Shown: in pieces, positions 46,901 to 64,000 of the stretch | How the letters are laid out: every line of letters begins with the position of its first letter | Numbering within the stretch: position 1 is the stretch's first letter | Source: Ridgeia piscesae | Taxonomy: Eukaryota; Annelida; Polychaeta; Sabellida; Siboglinidae | Direction: 5' to 3' | Assembly (NCBI GenBank): GCA_025642075.2 | Contig: JAODUO010000070.1 | Span: 18,501 to 82,500, forward strand | Length of the DNA stretch: 64,000 nt | Position numbers and translations under genes: made by a program | The notes under the pieces: generated by a model | The model's database searches: none | Told to the model about the DNA's origin: nothing | The model's input: the letters and a program-made list of their open reading frames with translations, nothing else

Positions 46901-48797
46901 ATACTGTGTTTACACAAAACTTTCATTTCATTTGCCGTGTCTTTCAGAAGAGACACTAAAAGTCAGTGGTCCCACTAAAAGTCAGAATGCCAGCCTTGCC
47001 AGGGGAAGTAAAAGATCCCACACAGGGGATAAATGTGTAACCTGTAGTGGACTCACTAATTCTAGAGTTAACTCCTGCGTTAGCCCAAGTTTGGGCTGTT
47101 TGGAGGAAACCACCTAAGACCTGAGATGAACATTGTTCTGAACTGAGGAGCAGTTCTGACAAGATAAAAAAAATTATTTTTGTGAATTTACTGTGGAATC
47201 AGTGGCCTGGTTACTCAAATGAATGGCACCAGTACATCATTTCTGATTGAATGATACAGTAATCTTACACAGATTTTCAGACATTTAAACACATTACGTA
47301 TGCTGTTTCAGCTATAGAGAATGAAAATACTGCCTAACAAAGTGTACAAAGAAGTACTGTAATGACATAAAGCTATTGCCCTTCACAATCCATGCCCAAA
47401 GCGAAAATTGTCAAAATGTATATATCTCAAATCCAAATAATTTTTGCAGTGAAGATGCGCATATCAAAGATGACATCATGACAAGCAACTGTTTATTTGG
47501 TATGAACTGACAGACTGTCAACAAACTGTTACAAGTGTTCAATTTGCTGAGTATGTTGCTTGCTTTGCAAGTCTGTTTATAATTTTATACTGCTCAGTCT
47601 GCTTCAATTGTTTGGACACGGCAAAGCTGCTTAGCAAAAAAACTCTAAGATGAAAGAATAAAATGAGTAAATATGGGATTGACTATGAGTGAAGTTTCAC
47701 TACGAAAGACAATATTTTGTTTTCTTATGTCTGATTCAAAGTGCCTGCCACTGTCAGCACTGCCTGAGACATCTCAGAAATGGTTCAATATCTATCGTTT
47801 GAAGGGCACAGAGCACTGTTGATTTTCCAATTGGCGGCCATGTTAACGTTTTGTCAGATTATAAGGAAACTGGATGTGAGAATTTTTTAATTTTAACACA
47901 ATCACTGCAGTCATGTCACTGATATGCTGATCAAATTCCGTCGAAAAAGCATATCTCGATCAGCCTAAAATGCATGCATGTGTACTGCCCCTCAATATTG
48001 ACCAAACTGAGCACGCTTTTGTGCATTCGCAGGGTCATGTAAGAAAAAATTGCTAAAAATCACTACGCCAACTACACTCTGCCTAACATGCGTCATTGCA
48101 CTGCAGATACATCATAGCACTGAACCTACTAGTATGCCTGTCCTACTGTACTCATTTCATAAAAGGAATTTTTCAAAATCTCAAATGACATTTTATTAAG
48201 GTACTACATTCGTATGGGTTAGACCAGGAAGTGTAACTGTGCTTTGAACCCTGAACTGAAAGCGAACTCTTAATTGCTTTCCCTCTAGGCAATAGTTGGC
48301 CCAGTTTTAGAAGAGGCAGATCGAATAACTGTATCATTGTATGCGTTTAGTTTAAGTAAGTTTTTTTACATGGCATTTAAATAGATGTGAATTATTGATA
48401 GCCGAGGGCACTGTCAGTGTCAGATGAAACGTTTGCGTATAAAAATATGTACTATTGCTTTACGATGTTTGCTGTGTAAAATCAAACAAAATAGTATTAT
48501 AATTTTACATAACAGTGACACGGCCACTAGGTCGAGGGTGAAGGACACCAGTCGGATATGTTTACTCGAAGTGACCGTCACCCGTGGTCGTGCATGCACT
48601 GCACGATAGCCTGGGAAACTGCTAAGTAAACACGCATAAATACCGAATTCTGCCGGTGATATATCGGGCTGATATGCCAGCGTTGATGATTTCTTCGCCA
48701 CAAGACATGTTGATGCTGCTGTCCCCCACGCGTTTCTGCCAAAAAGTAACTTGTTCGCGTGGAACAACAGTTGTCCTGGAATTCTGGCACTGCCCAT
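34810..48797 (-). CDS. BCKDHB: 2-oxoisovalerate dehydrogenase E1 subunit beta, mitochondrial (9 exons)
   Basis: Spliced CDS on the minus strand: 48797-48644, 44181-44104, 40767-40699, 40125-39992, 39752-39597, 38210-38039, 36549-36404, 35741-35655, 34950-34810. Phases chain (1,1,1,0,0,1,0,0) to 1137 nt, 378 residues, against about 392 in human. With the E1-alpha subunit this forms the thiamine-diphosphate alpha2beta2 decarboxylase of the branched-chain 2-oxo acid dehydrogenase complex in the mitochondrial matrix (Leu, Ile, Val catabolism). Residues 1-45 are basic and acid-poor, as in a targeting presequence. Pyrimidine-binding transketolase-like domain about 56-235 ([44 protein letters not shown]); C-terminal transketolase domain about 253-375 ([45 protein letters not shown]). 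It ends MINY like vertebrate orthologues. No frameshift or premature stop was found. Confidence 0.95.
35655..35741 (-). CDS. BCKDHB: BCKDHB coding exon 8
   Basis: 87 bp, phase 0-0. Encodes [20 protein letters not shown] plus GAEIASTIQ. Acceptor ctgctttcag, donor gtatgt. Confidence 0.95.
36404..36549 (-). CDS. BCKDHB: BCKDHB coding exon 7
   Basis: 146 bp, phase 1 to 0. Encodes [20 protein letters not shown] and [20 protein letters not shown], the start of the C-terminal transketolase domain. Acceptor atgttgcag, donor gtgagt. Confidence 0.95.
36680..36960 (+). pseudogene. THAP-domain (P-element-type) transposase relic
   Basis: Plus strand encodes [51 protein letters not shown] then stop; in shifted frames it continues with MNCMLEDRF and [21 protein letters not shown] residues. 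C-x4-C, FF.IP, W and the later C..D.F are the C2CH and hydrophobic positions of THAP domains, but frameshifts break the reading frame. It lies antisense in BCKDHB intron 6, just upstream of exon 7. Confidence 0.6.
36965..37110. repeat. Interspersed repeat shared with 26090-26220
   Basis: Directly follows the THAP relic. Shares cacctaaccatgaaaacgac and the tacatata...ctatgttaca block with the copy in the Ly6-like gene. Confidence 0.6.
37111..38038. other. BCKDHB: BCKDHB intron 6 remainder, no recognised feature
   Basis: AT-rich intronic sequence without recognised repeats. Confidence 0.5.
38039..38210 (-). CDS. BCKDHB: BCKDHB coding exon 6
   Basis: 172 bp, phase 0 to 1. Encodes [38 protein letters not shown] and [12 protein letters not shown]. 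Acceptor cttcccag, donor gtaagt. Confidence 0.95.
38211..39596. other. BCKDHB: BCKDHB intron 5, no recognised feature
   Basis: Unique-looking sequence; the minus-strand short frames have no splice or similarity support. Confidence 0.5.
39597..39752 (-). CDS. BCKDHB: BCKDHB coding exon 5
   Basis: 156 bp, phase 0-0. Encodes [20 protein letters not shown], then [18 protein letters not shown] and [11 protein letters not shown]. Cys replaces the Trp of human TIRSPWG. Acceptor ttgcttccag, donor gtaatc. Confidence 0.95.
39992..40125 (-). CDS. BCKDHB: BCKDHB coding exon 4
   Basis: 134 bp, phase 1 to 0. Encodes [20 protein letters not shown] through [19 protein letters not shown], among the most conserved segments of the family. 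Acceptor ttatttccag, donor gtaggg. Confidence 0.95.
40699..40767 (-). CDS. BCKDHB: BCKDHB coding exon 3
   Basis: 69 bp, phase 1-1. Encodes [20 protein letters not shown] plus EKY, the glycine-rich segment near the thiamine pyrimidine. Acceptor gtgttgacag, donor gtatgt. Confidence 0.95.
40980..42725. repeat. BCKDHB: 34-bp minisatellite in BCKDHB intron 2
   Basis: About 51 units of 34 bp (ctgtatggctacgaggagtg then acagtgtgtgctga). Units before about 41390 are mostly the ggccacg/tatattga type; later units are mostly ggctacg/tgtgctga, with aatgac variants near the right end. Open frames through it are periodicity artefacts. Confidence 0.95.
43381..43570. repeat. BCKDHB: 38-bp minisatellite, five identical copies
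   Basis: Five consecutive 38-bp units (aaccagtttattttctacat, caccagatggcaattcag) without differences seen. Perfect identity suggests very recent expansion or an unstable locus. In BCKDHB intron 2. Confidence 0.95.
44104..44181 (-). CDS. BCKDHB: BCKDHB coding exon 2
   Basis: 78 bp, phase 1-1. Encodes [20 protein letters not shown] plus QDDPTS; MNLFQS.TSA.D is conserved in E1-beta. Acceptor gtgtttcag, donor gttagt. Confidence 0.9.
44621..44720 (+). repeat. Interspersed repeat with gacggg motifs (copy 2)
   Basis: gagacccgtccacccgtcat matches the reverse complement of 29379-29405. In BCKDHB intron 1. Confidence 0.55.
45309..46843. mobile_element. Foldback element of about 1.5 kb with arms over 500 bp
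   Basis: Outer ends ttaggggtcattcc and gaatgaccctta are inverted repeats. Inward the arms keep matching: atcacccaactcc/ggagttgggtgat, gctattaataaa-type/ttaatagcagagttac, agagtccctgaa/ttcagggactct, cccaatacaaac/gttcgtattggg, gctcactaat/attagtgagc. The left arm has an internal direct duplication of about 185 bp (45672-45857 and 45858-46041), so it is longer. TA or TTA lies outside both ends, compatible with a TA-type target duplication. No transposase frame. Confidence 0.75.
46943..47110 (+). repeat. SINE-like fragment (Nin-type conserved domain)
   Basis: gtgtctttcagaagagacac, ggtcccactaaaag and gaagtaaaagatccca recall the ctttcggatgagacgttaaa ... gtaaagatccc central domain found in several animal SINE families. 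No tRNA-like head recognised upstream. Confidence 0.35.
47111..48643. other. BCKDHB: BCKDHB intron 1, 5' part, no recognised feature
   Basis: No gene or repeat recognised between the SINE-like fragment and BCKDHB exon 1. Confidence 0.45.
48644..48797 (-). CDS. BCKDHB: BCKDHB coding exon 1 (mitochondrial presequence)
   Basis: Starts [20 protein letters not shown] in an excellent Kozak context (accATGG) and ends in phase 1 at ...[10 protein letters not shown] before a GTATTT donor. YQPD..P.EFG matches the start of the conserved part of vertebrate BCKDHB. An in-frame upstream Met at 48932 would add 45 residues with acidic content; the 48797 start was preferred. Confidence 0.8.
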
Positions 48798-49108
48798 GGT
48801 TTGCTGCACAACCACACTGGGGCGCCACGTGTCACAACAACGCCACCTAGCAGATAAATCATACACTGAATGCGTGTATCGCGAGTTGATAGTTCTGCTT
48901 ATTTCACAGTATACTTCCTCAAACAGCAACATATTTACGTACAGCTTACCGTATGAGTTGTTCTGGTCAACTCACTTTTTAAAATTTCATGCGGATGCGT
49001 ACAGGTTTTCGATGTGCGTGTAAAACTTGGGTGTTTCGTCCAGGTTGTGCTTCCGCTTCGGCTATCAAATTGTGATCTGATTTGACAGCACAACCGCTGA
49101 GATCAGCA
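48798..49108. promoter_or_regulatory. Shared BCKDHB/ATE1 promoter interval
   Basis: The 311 bp between two divergent start codons must contain both 5' UTRs and, unless there are untranslated upstream exons, both promoters. No TATA box is convincingly placed for either gene. The 5' UTRs may overlap the opposite transcript. Confidence 0.55.
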
Positions 49109-57730
<8,622 letters not shown>

Positions 57731-58443
57731 GTTGTTGCCCTTCTTGTGTGATCGTCTCCATTATACGTGGACAATGAAGGGACGGTTCCTGGCCACACAA
57801 CTGCGTGGCGACTGAAGTGGTAGACGCATGACATTGTCCCAGACACGTGACAAGTGATCTGTATGAGCGAACGCTGGATTACTAGACCTTCGTTTCACTT
57901 GATGATTTTATTCTGTGATTGCAGGAAAAACCTTATCTTCAAAGAGCAATTCAAGGAAATTCCTGTCATTACCCATTCCACCAGTGACATGAACAAATGT
58001 TATATTATAAAGATTGAGATTAAGTTAAATGCATAGATCCCTGCCAGGTATTTGTGTTTTGTCCTGGAGTGATGCCAAAGCTGTACCAGCATATAAAACA
58101 CCTGTAAATAACCTAATGATACATATTACAGACACTTGTCTATATGAGACATATAACACACATAATTATGTCTATGTAAGGCACCTGTCTATAACATACC
58201 TGTCTACGACAGCCACCTGTAGTGTCTGCATGTCAACAACAAATACTTGTTTATAACATATATTTTTGTCCATTTTGAAAATTCTTTGCTGTTGAACATA
58301 GCAGAAGCATTAGGCAGTCATAGCTGAGGTTGTGTTTGGATTTGAATCAACACCATTTTTTGATATATGTCAGAGCCGGTACCATCTCTTGGTATGCATT
58401 GCACTGATCTGACACTGTTAATTTATTATTTAACCAGTTTGTT

Positions 58444-58477
<34 letters not shown>

Positions 58478-59180
58478 TTATAAACATTTTGGCAAGCTGT
58501 TTTTGATTTGTACTAATTTTAGGATCTGTTTGTACCTGCGTAATGATCTTGTATTATATTCACTGATCATTTCGCGTTCATTGTTGAACATCATCTTAGG
58601 GTGCGGCTTGTGTAGTCGATAAATAAAGTCTCATTTAGTCACAACTTTGTTGCACTTCGTAACATTAAGCACATTTATGAGTTAAACTACCTGGGTTAGC
58701 TTTTAATTTTTTTTTTAAAGTGCTTATTTTATTATACTCGCAACCATATGTCATTATGTTACTTCAACATTTGATGTATTATTATATAAATTATGCTTTT
58801 GCAAAATTTTTGGTAGCCAGATCTGGGCCGCAGAATAGTAGACACGTGATGTGCAGCTATAACGGTCATTGTTTGTGTTGTTTTATCTTAACATTGCTTA
58901 TTATGTGAAACAAAGTTCATAAAATTATGTCGTTGATGAAAGTAATATACTCTTGTTGATTTTATTGAAATTTGTATTTAAAAAATAAAGTCTCAGAATG
59001 CAACCTTAAGAATATACAAACTTGTGTAATTCAATATACTATAGCCAGGTCTACATCGATGAGGAAATATAATTGTAAAAGCATGTGAACATCACTAAGT
59101 CTGTTCCAGCGCTGACTAGCAACATTTGTTTCGGTTGATTGGTCACGTAAGTTCACAAAATAAAAACGTTCAGCGTTATA
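57731..59180 (+). other. ATE1: ATE1 3' UTR and flank
   Basis: No coding signal. Contains two AATAAA hexamers (58622, 58984) and a (TA)n tract at 58446-58478. Confidence 0.5.
58622..58627 (+). terminator. ATE1: Candidate ATE1 polyadenylation signal
   Basis: AATAAA about 890 nt after the stop, followed by gtctca. A second AATAAA with the same gtctca continuation occurs at 58984-58989, so two 3' UTR lengths are possible. Confidence 0.45.
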
Positions 59181-59184
59181 TATG

Positions 59185-60840
59185 TGTGGATGGTGGGTTG
59201 TTTGTCAGCATGTATCATCATGTATGTGTGGATGGTGTGTTGTTTGTCAGCATGTATCATCATGTATGTGTGGATGGTGTGTTGTTTGTCAGCATGTATC
59301 ATCATGTATGTGTGGATGGTGTGTTGTTTGTCAGCATGTATCATCATGTATGTGTGGATGGTGTGTTGTTTGTCGGCATGTATCATCATGTATGTGTGGA
59401 TGGTGTGTTGTTTGTCAGCGTGTATCATCATGTATGTGTGGATGGTGTGTTGTTTGTCAGCAGTGTATCATCATGTATGTGTGGATGGTGTGTTGTTTGT
59501 CGGCGTGTATCATCATGTATGTGTGGATGGTGGGTTGTTTGTCAGCATGTATCATCATGTATGTGTGGATGGTGGGTTGTTTGTCGGCGTGTATCATCAT
59601 GTATGTGTGATGGTGTGTTGTTTGTCAGCATGTATCATCATGTATGTGTGGATGGTGTGTTGTTTGTCAGCTGTATCATCATGTATGTGTGGATGGTGTG
59701 TTGTTTGTCAGCATGTATCATCATGTATGTGTGGATGGTGTGTTGTTTGTCAGCATGTATCATCATGTATGTGTGGATGGTGTGTTGTTTGTCAGCATGT
59801 ATCATCATGTATGTGTGGATGGTGTGTTGTTTGTCAGCATGTATCATCATGTATGTGTGGATGGTGTGTTGTTTGTCAGCATGTATCATCATGTATGTGT
59901 GGATGGTGTGTTGTTTGTCGGCGTGTATCATCATGTATGTGTGGATGGTGGGTTGTTTGTCAGCATGTATCATCATGTATGTGTGGATGGTGTGTTGTTT
60001 GTCAGCATGTATCATCATGTATGTATGGATGGTGTGTTGTTTGTCAGCATGTATATATGTTGTGTGGATGGTGGGTTGTTTGTCAGCATGTATCATCATG
60101 TATGTGTGATGGTGTGTTGTTTGTCAGCATGTATCATCATGTATGTGTGGATGGTGTGTTGTTTGTCAGCATGTATCATCATGAATGTGTGGATGGTGTG
60201 TTGTTTGTCGGCGTGTATCATCATGTATGTGTGGATGGTGGGTTGTTTGTCAGCATGTATCATCATGTATGTGTGGATGGTGTGTTGTTTGTCAGCGTGT
60301 ATCATCATGTATGTGTGGATGGTGGGCTGTTTGTCAGCATGTATCATCATGTATGTGTGGATGGTGGGTTGTTTGTCAGCGTGTATCATCATGTATGTGT
60401 GGATGGTGGGCTGTTTGTCAGCATGTATCATCATGAATGTGTGGATGGTGTGTTGTTTGTCGGCGTGTATCATCATGTATGTGTGGATGGTGGGTTGTTT
60501 GTCAGCATGTATCATCATGTATGTGTGGATGGTGTGTTGTTTGTCAGCGTGTATCATCATGTATGTGTGGATGGTGGGCTGTTTGTCAGCATGTATCATC
60601 ATGTATGTGTGGATGGTGGGTTGTTTGTCAGCATGTATCATCATGTATGGTTGTATGTTGGGTCAGTTGTCAGCATGTATGGTTGGATGGTGGGTCAGTT
60701 ATCAGCATGTATCATCATGTATGGTTGGATGGTGGGTTAGTTGTCAGCATGTATCACCATGTATGGTTGGATGATTGGTTGATAGTTGTCAGCATGTATC
60801 ATTATGTATGGGTAGATAGTGGACTGGTTGTCAGCATGTA
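59185..60840. repeat. 42-bp minisatellite downstream of ATE1
   Basis: About 39 units of 42 bp (gtatgtgtggatggtgtgtt, gtttgtcagcatgtatcatc, at), with cggcgtg, ggtgggttg and gggctg variants; units degenerate after 60650. Both strands are open in several frames because 42 is a multiple of three (CIIMYVWMVCCLSA and MMIHADKQHTIHTY on opposite strands); not considered coding. Confidence 0.95.
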
Positions 60841-60939
60841 ACACATGGAACATATATTGATACAGTGCAGCCAAATATGGAGTGAAACACCTGTAAGATA
60901 ATAACAATGATATAATAATTATTGTTTAAATGTTACTAA

Positions 60940-61060
60940 GGTGATTAAAGACTAGCAAAGAAATTAAGTTTATTCTATTCTGTAAAAGTAAGAAGTGATT
61001 AAAGGTGATTAAAGACTAGCAAAGAAATTAAGTTTATTCTATTCTGTAAAAATAAGAAGT
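60940..61060. repeat. 62-bp tandem duplication
   Basis: gtgattaaagactagcaaag to attctattctgtaaaa is present twice in tandem, with one base difference (gtaagaag/ataagaag). Confidence 0.9.
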
Positions 61061-62295
61061 ACCCTGCGAGTAAGCCCCGTCCTGATAGTATACACTGTAT
61101 ACCACCTGCATCACTGTGCTTTGACGAACACCCGACCCACCCCTCAGCTCCACCCAGGGGGCATCTCAGCATTTTAAAGAAGGGTTGAGAGCCAGAATTG
61201 GGGTAATCATACCCTGATACTTTCTACCACAGATCCGGGGACTTTCCCCAAAGTGTTGACGAGTAACGTTGTACTCCGTTTGTGACTTTGTAGCAAGTCT
61301 TCTGGGTGCTTCTAGTGCGTAGTTGTTATGTTTACCCTTATATACCCGTATATATAGACCTAGTTATATTTTGTTCTATTTAATTTGCATATTTAAATTG
61401 ACACAGTGCATACAAAATTAATAAAAATACAATTTAATAAATAAGCATAGCAATTTTTTATTAGATATATTATGCGATGTATTATAACGGGAACAAAATG
61501 TTGCGTTATTGTAATACTTGCTAGTATATTCGATAAAACTATACTTTCGCGTATACTGAAGTTAGATCATCTGGCGCGGCTTGAGTATGTGGTCGCAAGG
61601 TGGCGACACTATCGCAATGTCCCACCATACTTGGTCACTTTCACCTGAGAAATCCTCAAATGAATTTCAAAGCAAAATGTGTATTGTGTGCGTGCCTGCG
61701 TTTACATGTGTGGCGAAGGATGCGCGCTTGTATAAGTGCAGGCGGTAGGTATACCGGGAGGTGGAGTCAGTGCTTGTGTCCGGGGGGTGGGGGTGGCGTG
61801 ATGTGTGCGGCATATGCGCGCGCACCATGAAATCTACTGTGCGAAATGGATTAGTGCTGATATTAGCATCATGAGAAGTAACACCGGCTGGTGCAACTAA
61901 TTACCGTGGTAGTTAGTCACAGGTAGACTGTCGATGTTATTTCACTTGTATTCCGTGATGGTAAAACCGGGGGGGCTCTATGCTTACATGTGAGTATGGA
62001 GGTCACATACGTATTGAGCATCTAATATCAAAAAACATACCCTTGATCTAGGGATAAATTTAAGAAAGGCACAACATTTAAATTTGGAATATGGAACAAC
62101 GTACACCTTTCAAAAAGCTTTAGCAACACAAATACATTCCAAAGTTGTAGGGGGCACGCGTCGTATCCCCCTGTATCGACTTATGCATGGACTCTGATCT
62201 AATGAATAATGTTATCATGATATTCGTCTGAAAAACACCTCATTTTATTTTCAAGTGAACTAACTATCTCACTTGAAGGAAAGGCGACTGAGGAA
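61061..62295. other. Intergenic, no recognised feature
   Basis: Mixed composition with a GC-rich patch at about 61680-61830; no gene recognised. Confidence 0.45.
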
Positions 62296-62303
62296 GAACT
62301 TCC

Positions 62304-62304
62304 G

Positions 62305-62377
<73 letters not shown>

Positions 62378-62412
62378 TACGCGCGCGTGGGCGTGTGTGC
62401 GTATGCGTGTGT
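62304..62412. repeat. (GT)n / (GTGC)n microsatellite
   Basis: tgtg run, then gtgcgtgcgtgc run, then gcgcgtg words. Confidence 0.9.
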
Positions 62413-62619
62413 GAAATATACGCGATAGGTAATCGTGAGTGCTACGTAAAAACGTAGCTGTTTTCTAGGTAGAGTCCTTCGAAAAGAGCCCCTTGTCAAA
62501 GGATAATTATTACTATTCCTTGTTCTAGAAAGAACTGGTGAAACGAAACCCTTGATCGAGGGAACTCCGGTAAAAGCAACATCTGAAGTCGGCACATCCA
62601 CATTATTGCCAGTATAGAC

Positions 62620-62860
62620 AACGTCACGTAACAAGATCTACAGGGCTTGCCAAGACAATCCTGCAGGGCACAGAGCAAGGAAGGAGAAGACGAGGCAGAC
62701 AGAAAAAGAGATGGGAGGACAACATCCCGGAACGGACGGGCATGACACTGGGCGCCGTCATGAGGAAGGCTGAGAGGCGAGAGGAATGGAGGGAGCTGGT
62801 TGCCAGGTCATCTGTGGCGCCCCAACGGTCCACTAAGACTACGGGATATGTGAGATGAGG
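62620..62860 (+). mobile_element. LINE tail, same family as 700-3540
   Basis: Plus strand reads GLAKTILQGTEQGRRRRGRQ-like, KKRWEDNIPERTGMTLGAV and REEWRELVARSSVAPQRS. It is collinear with the two fragments split around 841-2961 and gives the uninterrupted sequence of their junction. Confidence 0.75.
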
Positions 62861-64000
62861 AGACAGTGTACCCCAGGGAAAGCGAAGAACAAACTGTTCG
62901 CATCCTACTGAACTGTACGTCTTCCTTGTGAGCTAATCATAGAAATGACGCCTCAGAGCAGCATCTTATACGAGGCGTAGTGCTAGACTAATGTTGATGT
63001 TTGTTAGTTCCGGCACGCATTAAAAGACATTACGTAGTCTAACGTAAAACAACATTGTTGAGACTATTATGCACATCGCAGGATGTGTTTGCCGGAAATG
63101 ATTGCGTTTCACTATTGACATAAAATATATATTATATGTGTGCACGTCTTTTGTCTGAAATAATACACGATGGAAGCATAACAGATCACATGTTTGTTAC
63201 ACATATTTATTGATTAGAATCGACATCTACAAAAAGCACAACCACTGCAAAACTATGTATTGCATTAAAAAACAAAGCACAAAACAAACAAAAAAGAGAA
63301 CAATGCATTTATAATACACACACAGACACAAACACGTAATAACATATACAACATTATCTACACATGTTACAGAGATCGTGCGTCAGACATTTCTATAATA
63401 ATAGCGACGGTATTAATTGAGCATGCGATATTCACTGGAAAACTGTAGCCGTAATTAGATATTAACATACGACTTTACCACAACTTGTCTGGAAATGTGG
63501 GCATATTCAAGAAAATCTGCGACATTAATGAAACTTCCGAAAGGCTTGTACCGAGTGCTTGAATGTTGAGTTATGTGATCACCACGTCACGTGGTGTACG
63601 TGTCCCATAATGCTTCACGACAAGGAGTGGCACAATCACAATGCTACATTCTGGTACGAAGGGTCGTTGTCATTGCAAATATACAACTGTACGCGTTGAA
63701 GTGGAAACATTTCAAAAGATATTATGAAAACAGCCAATTTATTCACAGCTTGCATTTACAATCGCCTCGCGCAATAACACTCTTTTGTCTGTATAAGACA
63801 ATCAACAAATAATCCGACCAGAGTAAAACGGACTTTTTACATACCCTGTCCTCTTTTAAATACCCCATCAACAAACCAATCATCTTCTTGAAAAACACCA
63901 CGTGGTGATGACCTACGAACGAAATTAATATCGTCACCAAGGACATGTTCACACGGAACAAACGATGACGTTTCGTACACATTTCTAAAACAAATTCACC
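62861..64000. other. Right edge, no recognised feature
   Basis: AT-rich sequence without recognised gene, repeat or RNA. Confidence 0.45.

Noticed and set aside
48420..48932. Whole 170-codon minus-strand frame as a separate gene
   Set aside because: Only 48644-48797 is coding, as BCKDHB exon 1; the rest is 5' flank and intron read-through.
59126..60841. Frames up to 518 codons (CIIMYVWMVCCLSA repeats and MMIHADKQHTIHTY on the other strand)
   Set aside because: Generated by the 42-bp minisatellite; both strands are open simultaneously and end where the array ends.

Overview
This is a eukaryotic, metazoan window: AT-rich, with spliced genes in GT-AG introns, several clades of decayed non-LTR, DIRS and gypsy-like retrotransposons, DNA transposons with recognisable termini and an extraordinary load of minisatellites (about 15 kb, nearly a quarter of the window). 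The combination suggests a marine invertebrate, most likely a mollusc or another spiralian, but nothing in the sequence fixes the species. Three protein-coding genes can be assembled exon by exon with consistent splice phases.

Gene 1 (+ strand, 103-32635) is a secreted, probably GPI-anchored three-finger (Ly6/uPAR) protein of 286 residues in seven coding exons: signal peptide, three phase 1-1 exons encoding an acidic Pro/Glu/Ala-rich stalk, a 12-cysteine Ly6 module ending in CC-x5-CN, and a hydrophobic C-terminal tail. Its third intron is 16.2 kb long and is filled by a 59-bp minisatellite (about 150 units) whose unit copies the first bases of that same intron, a piggyBac-like insertion that splits the array, a small MITE, a degenerate CR1/Rex-like LINE and a 27-bp minisatellite fused to the LINE.

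Gene 2 (- strand, 48797-34810) is BCKDHB, the E1-beta subunit of mitochondrial branched-chain 2-oxo acid dehydrogenase: nine exons, 378 residues, ending MINY. It runs convergently toward gene 1. Its introns carry a THAP-domain transposon relic, a 34-bp and a 38-bp minisatellite, and a foldback element of about 1.5 kb.

Gene 3 (+ strand, 49109-57730) is ATE1, arginyl-tRNA-protein transferase (504 residues, ten exons per mRNA). Its start codon lies 311 bp from that of BCKDHB, head to head, implying a shared promoter region. It has two homologous 162-bp exons separated by only 27 nt, a tandem mutually exclusive exon pair like that known in vertebrate ATE1. A complete but dead hAT element (15-bp perfect TIRs) sits in its second intron.

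Remaining space: 1-5.4 kb and 6.7-8.1 kb hold transposon relics inside gene 1 introns, including a LINE interrupted by a 2.1-kb TIR element with an exact target duplication. The 57.7-64 kb end holds the ATE1 3' UTR, a 42-bp minisatellite of 1.65 kb and a LINE tail. No tRNA, rRNA or CRISPR locus was seen. Most long open frames in the window are artefacts of repeats whose period is a multiple of three or whose frames all happen to lack stops.
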